Assembly (NCBI GenBank): GCA_001275005.1
Contig: JWZX01002440.1
Coordinates: 1-21,806, forward strand
Direction: 5' to 3'
DNA length: 21,806 bases
From: Chrysochromulina tobinii
Lineage: Eukaryota; Haptophyta; Prymnesiales; Chrysochromulinaceae
A model generated the notes under the pieces. The model was not told where the DNA came from. It searched no databases and saw nothing but the letters and a program-made list of their open reading frames with translations. Shown here piece by piece: positions 1 to 8,889 of this stretch (positions are counted from its first letter, which is position 1; the number at the start of each line of letters is the position of its first letter). The translations under genes were made by a program, and so were the position numbers.

Positions 1-14
1 CGGCTACCTAGCGC

Positions 15-1103
15 ATGTTGGCCCTTGACCTCTCCAGGTTCCGGACAGTCGGCATGAGGTCGCAAAAGACGCCCATCGTGGCGCTTCGTCCCTCTCGGTC
101 GAAAGGTGCTGAGACAGTGCCGGAGGGAGCGGGCCGGCTCTCCTTCCCCTCCAGCATCGCGATGTCTGATAAGATTACCGGAACAGAGCGTGATGTGGTC
201 AAGCTCCTCTCCGAGCTGCCGCAGAGTTATTTTCAGGCCATGAGCACCGGAGGAGACGCGTCGTCGCATGAGTCGTCGACGAACACCGGGGCAAAGTGGG
301 TGCAGGAGCAGGAAAAAGCGCGAGGCAACAACGCTCAGCGTGAATTGGCAGTCATCGCCGCACTGAAGACCTTGCAGACCCATCTGCCCAATCTGACGCC
401 AGCAGAGCGGTCGCGCGTGAGACAGGAGCTTCCATTTGCCTCGCCTGAGTGGCTCGAAGGCCTTGCCATTATGGTGGCTGACGGTTCCGGCACATCCTCA
501 ATTAGTGAGAAGTCAATGAACCAGTCGTTTTACGAGGGCCCGGCCCACGGCGAGCAGCCGGGCCCGAACGGACTCATTCGAAGCAGCGTGACCCTCCAGG
601 TCCCGGTGACGAGGCATGTAGAGAGTCTCAACAAGATGGCCGACCACGTCATCGAGACCGCCACTGACACGCGTCTCCAGTGTCGGGTTCCGGTGCATCC
701 CGGTGTCGGCGCGTCTCTGGGGCTGGGGAAAGAGGAGGCCGCCGCCGACGAGTGGGGTGTGCACGGCAAGAGCTGCCCGAGCAACTCCCATAAGCAACGC
801 GCCCCACTCTCCTCGCCGCGCTGGAATGTGACCGCCGAGCAGCGGTATACTCTGGAGGCTTTCTTCGAGCAGGCGCCGCTCCCATCGCGCGCGGCGCGCC
901 AGCTGCTCGCGACCAAGATGGGCGTCTCGCCCCAGCAGATCAAGGTCTGGTTCCGCAACGCGCGGCAGCGCAAGCGGCAAGGCCTAGGGGGCACCGAGGT
1001 GGCCTCGCTCGGTCCTCACGTGGGCACTCTGCAGCCTGTTGCTCGCGTAGCCGGCTCCCCATACAATAACACCTACGGCGTCTATGCCATGTCGTGCCTG
1101 TGA
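15..1103 (+). CDS. Homeobox (homeodomain) transcription factor
   Basis: Single-exon reading frame of 362 residues. The C-terminal third holds a 60-residue homeodomain at about 807-986 (residues 265-324). Counting by the standard homeodomain scheme, R5, L16, F20, W48, F49, N51 and R53 are all present, and the recognition helix reads KVWFRNARQRKR. There is no three-residue loop insertion, so it is not TALE class. Known of the family: helix 3 contacts the DNA major groove, so this is a nuclear DNA-binding regulator. The N-terminal 260 residues are unrecognised; a helical stretch around residues 115-160 is the only visible structure. An in-frame TAG at 9-11 precedes the ATG at 15; ATGs at 54 and 162 are alternative starts, and an upstream exon outside the window cannot be excluded. 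Position 50 is Arg and position 52 Ala, both unusual. The targets are unknown. Confidence 0.85.
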   Translation: MLALDLSRFRTVGMRSQKTPIVALRPSRSKGAETVPEGAGRLSFPSSIAMSDKITGTERDVVKLLSELPQSYFQAMSTGGDASSHESSTNTGAKWVQEQEKARGNNAQRELAVIAALKTLQTHLPNLTPAERSRVRQELPFASPEWLEGLAIMVADGSGTSSISEKSMNQSFYEGPAHGEQPGPNGLIRSSVTLQVPVTRHVESLNKMADHVIETATDTRLQCRVPVHPGVGASLGLGKEEAAADEWGVHGKSCPSNSHKQRAPLSSPRWNVTAEQRYTLEAFFEQAPLPSRAARQLLATKMGVSPQQIKVWFRNARQRKRQGLGGTEVASLGPHVGTLQPVARVAGSPYNNTYGVYAMSCL

Positions 1104-1394
1104 TGCTGTATGGGGATGCGTAAAAAGTGGTGTCCCGGCTGGCTATAGGTGTTACGGGGTGTCCAGTCGCGAGTCGCGAGTGCGTCGCCCGCCTGCCGCA
1201 TGAAGAGGTCAAGGTACTGAGGTGCATGTATTTAGATCCACACGGTACAATTTCGGTTCGCTCCTGGAATACTACTGCGCAATCGATTCATTCGGGCCGC
1301 GCGGGATACATTCGCTCACTACGTGTGTACGCCTACGCACCCGGACCCGCTTCGAGACTTTATGCCGCGCGTTACGTCGGCGTTACGAAATGCG

Positions 1395-1438
1395 CCGCGA
1401 CAGTTCCGTAAAAGTCGTAAGACGGAACCGCGTCGCGG
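1395..1438. other. Imperfect hairpin near gene 3' ends
   Basis: An inverted repeat: the arms CCGCGAC plus GTTCCGT pair with ACGGAAC plus GTCGCGG, giving 14 base pairs with small bulges around a 12-nt loop. It sits between convergent genes, so a role in 3'-end formation is possible but unproven. Confidence 0.45.
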
Positions 1439-1595
1439 ATCTAACGTCTGTTGTAGGGGTGACAATCGAATAGCGGAGTAGGTCTGCCATGCACGCGGTT
1501 CGGCTCTTCAGAGTGGGTTTCAGGGTAACCCTGGGTTATCCCTTCTCTGAACGGTGCATCCGGTCTCGGGCGTCGGGGCCCCATATGCACCATGG

Positions 1596-1664
1596 CCTTG
1601 GCCATGCTTGCCCATCGGCGACACAAAGGACGTGTGCGCCTTGGCCATGCCCATCGGCGACACA
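1596..1664. repeat. Two-copy direct repeat
   Basis: The segment starting CCTTGGCCATG and ending CCCATCGGCGACACA occurs at 1596-1624 and again at 1639-1664. The copies differ by a three-base indel. No function is visible. Confidence 0.7.
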
Positions 1665-1800
1665 TGGGCCGACACCCATCAGCGCTCCTTCCAGGGAAAA
1701 CTCGGCGAAACACGGGCCGGTCGGTCGGCCTGCAAGACGGCGCCCGTGCTCGTGTGCCCAAGACGGCGCCTGAGCTCAGATGCCTCGACGTGCTCATGTG

Positions 1801-1943
1801 CCCAAGACGGCGGGGGGAGCCACGGGGGGATCGCTCGCCCATCTCATGTGCCCAAGACGGCGGGGGGAGCCACGGGGGGATCGCTCGCCCACCTCATGTG
1901 CCCAAGACGGCGGGGGGAGCCACGGGGGGATCGCTCGCCCATG
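1801..1943. repeat. 50-bp G-rich tandem repeat, nearly three copies
   Basis: Exact-period copies start at 1801, 1851 and 1901; the third runs 43 bp. Each copy carries two runs of six G on the plus strand. Degenerate partial copies of GTGCCCAAGACGG precede it at about 1759 and 1799. It overlaps the provisional last exon of the minus-strand gene, where it would be read as C-rich RNA. It may instead be intron or 3' UTR. Confidence 0.85.
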
Positions 1944-4900
1944 AGCGCGCCGCGACGGAGCTCGATAGGCAGGGATCGCTCCTCCTCGGCATGCGCGCCG
2001 TGCCCACGACAGCGCGCGCGTTGCAGCAGGCCGCGCATCCGTGCCTGGATCCGCACGACGAGCGAGAGGACGGCGGGCGTCTTGTAGAGCGCCAACCGCT
2101 CGGGGTCCATCTCGAGGGTGACCGCATTTCGCACCTGCAATTTAATGATCTTGATCACGGGATACTCAGGGGGCAATCATGGGGTACTCCGAGGGCAATC
2201 ACGATCCACTCCTCAACTCGGGAGTGTGATCCCCCGTCTTGCGAAGTGTGAAGTGAGATATGTGGAGTGTGATCCCCCGTCTAGCGCACCGCCACCCACG
2301 TGTGCGCGAGACGCGCGAGCTCGTCCTCGGCGGCCGCGCCGTCCTGGGCACCCTCGCCCGCACATGGGTGGCCATCGCCCACCAAAATGTGAGCTCTCTG
2401 CTTGGCCACGTCCGCCTTCCGGCGCTCCGAGAAGACGTAGAGCATCTCTTGCAGGTGCTCGGCGCGGATGGCACCGTCCCCCAGCCTGACGAGGGCATTG
2501 AACATTTGCTCCTCCTGCCCGTGGCTCGTCTTCTTGGCGTAGAGCGCATGCAACAGATGACGAAACTCGGAGAGTGAGAGCACTCCGTCGCCGTTGGTGT
2601 CAAACTTGCGGAAGAGTGCATGCACCTGATCATCGGAGCCGCCCGGCACACTCTTGTGAGCGTCGGAGGCAATCAGAGGCCATCAGGGGCCATCAGAGGC
2701 CATTAGGCGTGCCCACCTTGAGCGTTCGACTCTTGTGAATCTCGGAGAACCGTGCGCTAAAGCTGAGCAGCAGCCGATCGATCGGAACGAAACCGCCTTC
2801 GACCTGATGAGGGACACAATCAGAGGCATGCAGAGGCACTCAGAGGCGATCAGAGGCGATCAGAGGCGATCAGAGGCCATCCGAGGCCATCCGAGGCCAT
2901 CCGAGGCCATCCGAGGCCATCCGAGGCCATCAGAGGTCATCAGAGGTCATCAGAGGTCATCAGAGGCAATCCGAGGCAATCCGAGGTCATCAGAGGCCAT
3001 CAGAAGGACTCGAGGGCGACCTTGGGTGCGAGGACCACGACGCGACGCTGCAGCTTGTGACCCTGCTGCGTGCACCAGTGCACGCACTCGCCCTCATCGC
3101 TCGCCAAGTAGCCCTCGTCGCAGCACTCGCCAAGGAAGCCAGCGAGCTGCTCGCGCAGAGGTTCGTCACTCCCCGCGAGTAGCTCAAGGGCGCGCGCCAC
3201 GTACTCTACCGGTACGAAGATCGTGGAGAGCTCCGCATACCTGAGGAGAGATCAGTCGCCATCAGAGTCCATCAGAGGTCATCAGAGGTCATCAGAGGCC
3301 ATCAGAGGCCACATAGGTCATTAGAGGTCATTAGAGGAGAGATCAGTCGCCATCAGAGTCCATCAGAGTCCATCAGAGGTCATCAGAGGACATCAGAGGC
3401 CACAGAGGTCATTAGAGGTCATTAGAGGAGAGATCAGTCGCCATCAGAGGCCATCCGAGGCCATCCGAGGCCATCAGAGGCCATCGGTAGCCATCCGTGG
3501 CAATCGGTGGCACAATCGATGGCTATCGGTGGCCATCCGTGGCAATCAGGGGCGATCAAGGGCACACCAAGGGCACTCCAGATCCGCGATACCTGTGGAA
3601 AAAATCCGCCGTTGTGACCGCGGTGAGCATCCGGTCTTGCCCAAGCAGCCGTAGGAGCAGCGCCAGCAGCTCGAATGTGCCCAGCAGCACCGGCACCTCG
3701 ACCTTCGGCGCGTCGGCGAAGAAGTTGAGCGCATTGGCGAAGAGGGCGAGCCGAGGATGCTCGGCACGGTGCTGTTGCAGCCCGACGAGCATCTCCTGCA
3801 GGGGTCATCAGTTGTCATCAGTTGTCATCGGTTGTCATCAGTTGTCATCCGTGGCAATCCGTGGTCTTCAGCGGTCATCTGTGGCACTCACCTGCAGATA
3901 GCGCGCGGCCATCTTGCCGGCTCCGTAGAGCGAGATCATCTGAAGGCAGACGTAGTCGGTCATCGAGAGTGGGAGCTTGCCGGACAGCAGTGCACGCTCA
4001 TCCGCCTCGAGCTTGCACTGGACGAGCTGGGAGATCGTCCTAAAAAGGAAGGTGATCGACATGGGCTGTGTCTTGCTCAGGTCGATGGTGAGCGAGCCGA
4101 AGCTCAGTGATTGGTGTGTGACCGCCTTGCGATGATTGAAATGGGGCGCCATGTTGGGCGCCATATCGGTGCTCGTGGCGTAGCCGCCGGTGCCGCCAGT
4201 ACCGCCAGTACCGACGCCGACGCCGCCACCGACGCCGCCCTTCTTCCCCTTGAGGAGCTTCGTCAATTGGGCCTCGAGTCGGCGCAGCTCGGCGAGCTCG
4301 TCGGCAGATAACTTCTCCCCCGACGCTTGCCGTTGCTTGAGCTTGGCGAGGCGCGCGCCAAGTTCATCTTCCTCGGCTGTGCCGCTGCCCTTGCCGCCGC
4401 CCGTGCCGCCGCCCGTGCCGCCGTGCATGAAAGGCGAGCTCGCGATCACACTCGCTATCCCAAGGCTCTGATCGAATCGATGACCGCCGGCCGACTCCGT
4501 ACCAATGGCGCCCGGGACAGCGCCCGATGACACGGGCAGCAGCGGCGGAGGCGTGAAGGGCGAGACGGACAGGCCGGCCGCCATCGCTTCCTCCTCGAGC
4601 TGCTTCACACGTGCTTCGTACGCGTCCAGCTGTTGACGAGCCCCGAGTGCCTCGGCCTGTGCGCGCGCACGCGCCGCATCGCTGGCCGCCACCTTTTTCT
4701 GGAGCGCACCCACCTCGGCGAGCCAGCCGTCCTCGAGGGCACGCCGAGCACTCTCGACCTCGGCGAGGCGCGCGTGCCTGATGAGGGACGCCATCAGGGG
4801 GGGCAATCAAGGAGGCCATTAGCGTGGCTGATGAGGGACGCCATCCGACGAGCTCAGACGCACTCAGAGAGACGCGCTCAGACGCCATCAGACGCAATCA

Positions 4901-7403
4901 ACGTACGATTCTCGCAGCTCCTCCCGGTACTTGCGCATCAACGACACCGTCATCTTCATCGAAGCGCCGCCGCCGCCGCCGCCGCCGTCCCCGCCGCCGC
5001 CACCGCCGCCACCGTCGCCGAGTCTCTCGAGAGCAGCCTCTGCCGCGCCCGCCTCGGACGAGAACGCCTCGCGCAGCTGGCTGCGCATCGCCGCCGCACC
5101 CGCGTCCGCTCGACGAAGCTGTGCAAGAGCATCGTGCTGGGCACGTTGAGACGCCTCGAGCTGTGCGCTGAGCCTGCTGATCGTCGCGTCGCGTTGGGCG
5201 ACCTCCCGACTCCAAAACTTGGCCACCGTATCGCCGCTTTCGGCGCCGGGCGGGCACAAGAAAAGGGACGCGAGGCGCTCGCGAATGACGTTGACGAACT
5301 CGGGTGCGGCGCTGATGACGTCATCAAGCTCATCAAAGAGGCTCTCCGCGAGAGCGGCGTGCTCCGCCGTCGTCCGTTTCGTTGGGAGCGGCGCGCCGGC
5401 GAAGCTCGCGCTCGAGCTCCAGTCGCTCCAGAACGCGCTATGGTCGCCGGCTACCACTGAGCGCAGCGCGCTGGCGCAGATGAGTCCTGCTTGGCGAGCG
5501 CACACCTCAGACGACGTGATGATGAACTGTGCGAGCCGGTAGGATGACGTGTTGCCCAGAGCCGGCCCGCTCACCCTCTGGAGGACGTCGAGACGCGCCG
5601 TCTCGGGCATTGCCAGCAGCAGGTGCAGCAGCAGCTCGGCTCGTCCGGAAGCTACGAGCGCAGGGAGGAGGGCGGGTGCGCAGGCAGCGTCCACCGGCCG
5701 AGCTAGCAGCCGATGGAGCAGCTGCCACGAAAGCATGAGATGCACCACGAGATGACGTGAGATGCGCACGAGATCCACTCCGATAGGTCACCAGAAGGGC
5801 ATCCGCGGCGAAGCATGCGTCATCAGTGGCCATCAGCAAAGCATAAATCATCAGTGGCCATCAGCGGCATTCACCTCGCACTGCTCATGGGGCGGAAGCG
5901 CGCCAGTCCAGTCGTACAGCTGCTCGACGCTCGGCCGTTCACTAGCCGCCGCGCGCTCAAGCTGCCTGATCCGCTCGCGTGCAGCATTGAGCTGCTCGGT
6001 GAGCACAGTCAAGCGCGCGATATCCTGGTCCACATCGAGCGGAGCCTGCAGCTTCATGCCAGCTAGCAGCCCGTTGACCTGAGAGCGGCAATCAGCGGCA
6101 ATCAGCGGCAATCAACGGCAATCAACGGCAAGCAGTGGTGCACTAGGTGGTCATCCATCGGAGTAGCGGCATTCACCTGCTGAGCACTGGGCTGAGTATT
6201 GGGCTGAGCGCTGTGCTGAGCGCGCCGGCGCCGTTCCTCTGCGAGCTCCGCCTCGAGCCTCGACTCCTTACTCACGTGCGTCGCGCGCGTGAGCTTCAAT
6301 TGAGTGCTGGCGGCCGTGCGCTGTGCCTCGGCCCGCCGTTGCGCTTCGACCTCGACATCACGCCCGCCGCTCAGGGCTGCGAGGGCTGCGTCACGCTCGG
6401 CGGTCACCTGCCGCCGCAGCTCGAGGAGCTGTCGCATGATCTCGGAATATCTGACGAGGGAGGCACGCAACTCAGCAGCACTCAGTGGCACTCAGTGGCC
6501 AAGCCGTCGCGTGATCTCGGCGTGATCTCGGCGTGAGTATCGGCGTGAGTATCGGCAGGATCTTGGCGTCGGAAGGATCTCGGCGTACCTCGTGCGGATC
6601 GCGCCCAGTAGCAGACCGCGCTCGTTGCAATGCACCCATACCTGGCGGACCACGTCGCCAAAGGCAGCGTCCCAGAGCAGTACCTCAGCCTCGAGGTCCG
6701 CACCTCGAGGCAGGCCGAGCAGCCCCAACCGCAGTTGGTCCGCCGTCGCTACCGTATCGGCGCGGCTCGCCGGAACTATCTCCGCCTTGGCCGCACTCGG
6801 CTCCACAACCGCGTGAACATTCACACCCCGACTCCACGGCTCGACGGCTCCTGCGGCGGCCGTCTTGCTCGATTCCATCGCGCTGTGGACGGCCGCGAGT
6901 TTCGTCAGCACGTCCGAGGCCGACTTTGCGGCGCTCGACGCGGTCGCGGCCGGCTTCGCTGCGTTCAACGCGCCCGCAACCGGCTTCACAGGCGACTCGT
7001 CACTGCCAGAGAAGTAGCGAGCGGAGTGAGGCACCCGTGCGGCCGTCGGAGGCTGCGGACGCATCCGGAGGCTGGCGGCGGCAGCGGAGGCAGGGTCAAC
7101 GGCGGCGGCGGCGGCGCCAGCACCACCTATGCCAACTACCATGGCTGCCGCCATGCTGCTGCCATGGCCACGCGTGTCGGCGATGTAGGACACGTCCACG
7201 CTTCGCACGCCGTCGAGGATGACGCCGTCACTATTGTTGACCAAGTTGCCGCGGTATACGCGCACGCCAGCATGCTTGCTATGCTGCTTCAGCGACAGCC
7301 GCTGCAGAGCTGCCGCGTTGAGTGCGGTGTGAGCACCATCGCCGATTGCAGGCAGGAAGCGGTCGTTCGCCGCGGTTTCCGACGCCTGATGCGCGTCGAC
7401 CAT
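1844..7403 (-). CDS. Ten-exon EF-hand/IQ coiled-coil protein, probably ciliary (axonemal type)
   Basis: Exons in transcript order: 7403-6589, 6450-6177, 6078-5875, 5721-4907, 4777-3892, 3795-3593, 3240-3021, 2803-2717, 2652-2290, 2134-1844. All introns are GT-AG and every junction keeps phase, giving about 1385 residues. The start at 7403 is the first ATG after an in-frame TAA. Near residue 250 the motif VVRQVWVHCNERGLLL matches axonemal dynein light chain (p28) and TSNAXIP1 N-terminal families; splicing continues it as RTRYSEIMRQLLELR. Coiled coils follow (exons 2-5), with poly-Gly linkers in exons 4 and 5. Exon 9 has a canonical EF-hand loop, DTNGDGVLSLSE (2566-2601). Exon 10 has an IQ motif, IQARMRGLLQRAR. 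This points to a calcium-responsive flagellar scaffold; the exact orthologue is not recognised. The 3' end is uncertain: TGA at 1844 lies in a repeat, and TAG at 2281 would end the protein if the last intron is retained. Confidence 0.7.
2135..2289 (-). repeat. Intron 9 of the axonemal-type gene, with two repeat pairs
   Basis: Donor GTGCGC and acceptor AAATTGCAG; phase 0. It holds a 19-bp segment twice (2221-2239 and 2264-2282) and two diverged units containing TGATTGCCC. The donor choice is the least certain in this gene; GTGGCG six bases upstream is also possible. Confidence 0.55.
2653..2716 (-). repeat. Intron 8, 10-bp minisatellite
   Basis: A 64-bp intron, donor AAG|GTGGGC, acceptor CACAAG, phase 0. 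The sense strand holds about four 10-bp units of the type TCTGATGGCC. Confidence 0.75.
2804..3020 (-). repeat. Intron 7, long 10-bp minisatellite array
   Basis: A 217-bp intron, donor AAG|GTCGCC, acceptor TCCCTCATCAG, phase 0. About eighteen consecutive 10-bp units fill it. Sense-strand variants include TCTGATGACC, TCGGATTGCC, TCGGATGGCC and TCTGATCGCC, grouped in homogeneous runs, which indicates recent local expansion. Confidence 0.85.
3241..3592 (-). repeat. Intron 6, minisatellite with 91-bp higher-order repeat
   Basis: A 352-bp intron, donor ACAG|GTATCG, acceptor TCTCCTCAG, phase 2. It is built of 10-bp units of the TCTGATGRCC type. On top of these a block beginning GAGGAGAGATCAGTCGCC (plus strand) recurs at 3243, 3334 and 3425, exactly 91 bp apart. 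Confidence 0.85.
3796..3891 (-). repeat. Intron 5, GATGACAACT units
   Basis: A 96-bp intron, donor CAG|GTGAGT, acceptor CCCTGCAG, phase 0. The sense strand carries 10-bp units GATGACAACT and variants through most of its length. Confidence 0.85.
4778..4906 (-). repeat. Intron 4, repeat units and duplicated 3' splice segment
   Basis: A 129-bp intron, donor TC|GTACGT, acceptor GCGTCCCTCATCAG, phase 2. The acceptor segment is present twice: at the true 3' end (plus strand 4779-4795) and 50 bp further upstream in the transcript (4829-4845), leaving a second intact AG at 4828-4829. Confidence 0.8.
5722..5874 (-). repeat. Intron 3, CTGATGGCCA repeats
   Basis: A 153-bp intron, donor GAG|GTGAATGCCGCT, acceptor TTTCGTGGCAG, phase 0. 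CTGATGGCCACTGATGA occurs twice near the 5' end. The first 12 bases are identical to those of intron 2. Confidence 0.75.
6079..6176 (-). repeat. Intron 2, GATTGCCGCT units
   Basis: A 98-bp intron, donor CAG|GTGAATGCCGCT, acceptor GCTCTCAG, phase 0. Its 3' half is about five 10-bp units GATTGCCGCT or GATTGCCGTT. Confidence 0.85.
6451..6588 (-). repeat. Intron 1, mixed 10- to 12-bp repeats
   Basis: A 138-bp intron, donor AG|GTACGCC, acceptor GCCTCCCTCGTCAG, phase 2. On the sense strand it contains a doubled 12-bp GATACTCACGCC, an 11-bp GAGATCACGCC pair and 10-bp ACTGAGTGCC units. Confidence 0.8.
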
Positions 7404-7828
7404 CGAGCACGGAAGCGTAAGCAGCTTTGAAGCTTAAGAGGTCAAACGCCGGCTGCCTTTAGTTGTCGGGTCCGGCCACGGCAACTCCAAGGGCGCGGAC
7501 ACTTCGTCTCGATCGTCCTTCATTTTGCCGTCGTACCGGTACACCGGTAATTGTACAAAGTGTGAGAGGAAATGCAAAAAGTTGTCACCGGAACGCGCAA
7601 CGTGTAAACGAAACTCGAAGGGCGTGATTATAGGGCATTTACGCCCTCTGCATATTGGGGTGTGGAGCAATGTCTATTCAGTGAGTTCCGGTTATGTACC
7701 CATGGGCATGGCTGCGCCCCGCTCGCCCATCGCCCGCTCCTCCGCGGGCACCGGCTGACGGTCCACACCGGCCGGGAGAGTGACTGTGACTGAGGAAGCG
7801 CGGAACCCGCTGCCCTTCCCATGTCCCA
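7404..7828. promoter_or_regulatory. Intergenic region upstream of the axonemal-type gene
   Basis: It separates two minus-strand genes and should contain the promoter of the axonemal-type gene and the 3' UTR of the ankyrin gene. A perfect 10-bp palindrome GTACCGGTAC near 7533 is followed by ACCGGT and TTGTACAA-like sequence. The stretch is less GC-rich than its surroundings. No TATA box is obvious, and the short open frames here have no recognisable domain. Confidence 0.4.
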
Positions 7829-8605
7829 TCAACGATAACTGGCCACGGCATCGAGGACGTCTCTGAACGCGTGCCCAAGCCCTGTGTGCTCATCCTCCAA
7901 CGAGTTCAACTCGTGTTCAACTGTCCAGTCGCCATACCGCTCACGAGCGTACTCGACAGCTGGGATCGGATCAGCGCCGGCGGCAAGGAGCAGCTCAGCG
8001 ACCAGCTTGAACGCTGCGAGCTCAGCCACGCCGAGCATGCAATCCGAGATACGAAAGACTACCAACTTGAGGGGCGTAGTCGGCTGCCCTGGCTCTTCGT
8101 CCGGCAACGGTGTGCCATCACGGGTGAACAGCTTGACCCAACGAGCTGAACACGTACCAGAGACCAAACGAACTCTATCGTTGCGTGCCACTGCCTGACG
8201 AGGGCAGTTTGGGTCAGCGCCTGAGCGCAGCAACTCCTGCACCCTGCGGACGTCGAAGTTTGAAACGGCCTCGAAGAGCTCTTCTTGGGGACCTTCTTGG
8301 GGATGCACCGGCTGGGGGGGCACCCATCGCTCAACGTTGCCGCCACTCACGCAGGCCTGGCACCTCGCCGCGCCGCCGTACTTGTTGCGCTGCGCCCCAG
8401 AGATGATCACCCCAGGTGGAGTGTGGCCACAAGAGTAGCATCTGGCAGGTATCTCGTCCGAGTCTGGGAGCAGGCTTGCGCATCCGTGAGGATGCTCATC
8501 GTGGCGGAGCCCCAGCTCGGCTGGCCAGGCAAGTGGGAAGAGCGTGAAGCAATACGGGCAGCGCACGTGCGCGCCGTCGGGGATCGCTTCTGCAAGTGCC
8601 TTCAT
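7829..8605 (-). CDS. Small ankyrin-repeat protein with N-terminal cysteine pairs
   Basis: 258 residues, no intron seen. The N-terminal part has paired cysteines: CPYC near residue 14, CYSCGHTPPG near 53 and CQAC near 77, the pattern of a zinc-binding module. The C-terminal part has ankyrin-like units: ELFEAVSNFDVRRVQELLRS followed by GADPN (about residues 105-130), and later a helix followed by LLLAAGADPI (about 200-215). Known of ankyrin repeats: protein-protein interaction; partner unknown here. The frame is open upstream to an ATG at 8950, but that extension would run into the divergent gene and adds no domain, so I chose the ATG at 8605. Zinc binding and function are inferred. The stop lies 425 bp from the start of the next minus-strand gene. 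Confidence 0.65.
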   Translation of the reverse strand: MKALAEAIPDGAHVRCPYCFTLFPLAWPAELGLRHDEHPHGCASLLPDSDEIPARCYSCGHTPPGVIISGAQRNKYGGAARCQACVSGGNVERWVPPQPVHPQEGPQEELFEAVSNFDVRRVQELLRSGADPNCPRQAVARNDRVRLVSGTCSARWVKLFTRDGTPLPDEEPGQPTTPLKLVVFRISDCMLGVAELAAFKLVAELLLAAGADPIPAVEYARERYGDWTVEHELNSLEDEHTGLGHAFRDVLDAVASYR

Positions 8606-8889
8606 CGTATCAGAAAGAAGCCTGCAACCGGCGAGAGGGCGACGGATGCGAACGTGACGGAGGTGGTCACAGGCAGGCGCGCGCGTGGAGCTCTGCCAAC
8701 ATGGCTCATGCTCCTCGTGCACGAGTGAGCGGGCGAGCCTGTTTCGACCGACGGTTGGGTGATCGACTTTCATCTTGTGTGAATGGTCCGTTGTCTTGGG
8801 TGAGTATTTCCGGGTGTCGATCATTTCCGACGCCAGTGCAAGTCGAACCTCGCGTGAATTGCCTGTCCAGATCGCAACCACCGATCCAA
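8606..8889. promoter_or_regulatory. Divergent promoter region
   Basis: This 284-bp gap separates the minus-strand ankyrin gene from the plus-strand putative plastid protein gene, so it must hold both promoters unless the longer starts are used. No clear core promoter motif was seen. Confidence 0.4.

Larger units (their letters stand above)
1104..1843. other. Convergent intergenic region with no supported gene
   Basis: This lies between the 3' end of the homeobox gene and the provisional 3' end of the minus-strand axonemal-type gene. It holds an imperfect hairpin at 1395-1438, a direct repeat near 1596-1664 and the lead-in to the 50-bp tandem repeat. Open frames here lack recognisable domains and lie on repeats. 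If the axonemal-type gene has further 3' exons they would fall here; I could not define any. Confidence 0.6.

Noticed and set aside
1554-2251. Plus-strand frames through the 50-bp repeat
   Set aside because: They translate the tandem repeat and the antisense of the IQ exon; there is no domain, and the splice-consistent gene is on the minus strand.
2281-2652. Gene end at TAG 2281 instead of a tenth exon
   Set aside because: Not preferred, because a phase-0 GTGCGC donor before it and a good AAATTGCAG acceptor lead into an IQ motif; it remains possible and is noted in the gene entry.
2824-3000. CRISPR-like array
   Set aside because: The 10-bp units are directly adjacent with no unique spacers and lie inside a spliced intron of a eukaryotic gene.
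2735-3244. Plus-strand frame with repeated short peptides such as SEAIRGHPRP
   Set aside because: It is antisense translation of the intron 7 minisatellite; flanking splice sites and phases on the minus strand explain the region.
3796-3891. Box C/D snoRNA signals (TGATGA and CTGA) in the intron repeats
   Set aside because: The motifs recur every 10 nt, leaving no room for guide sequences or a terminal stem.
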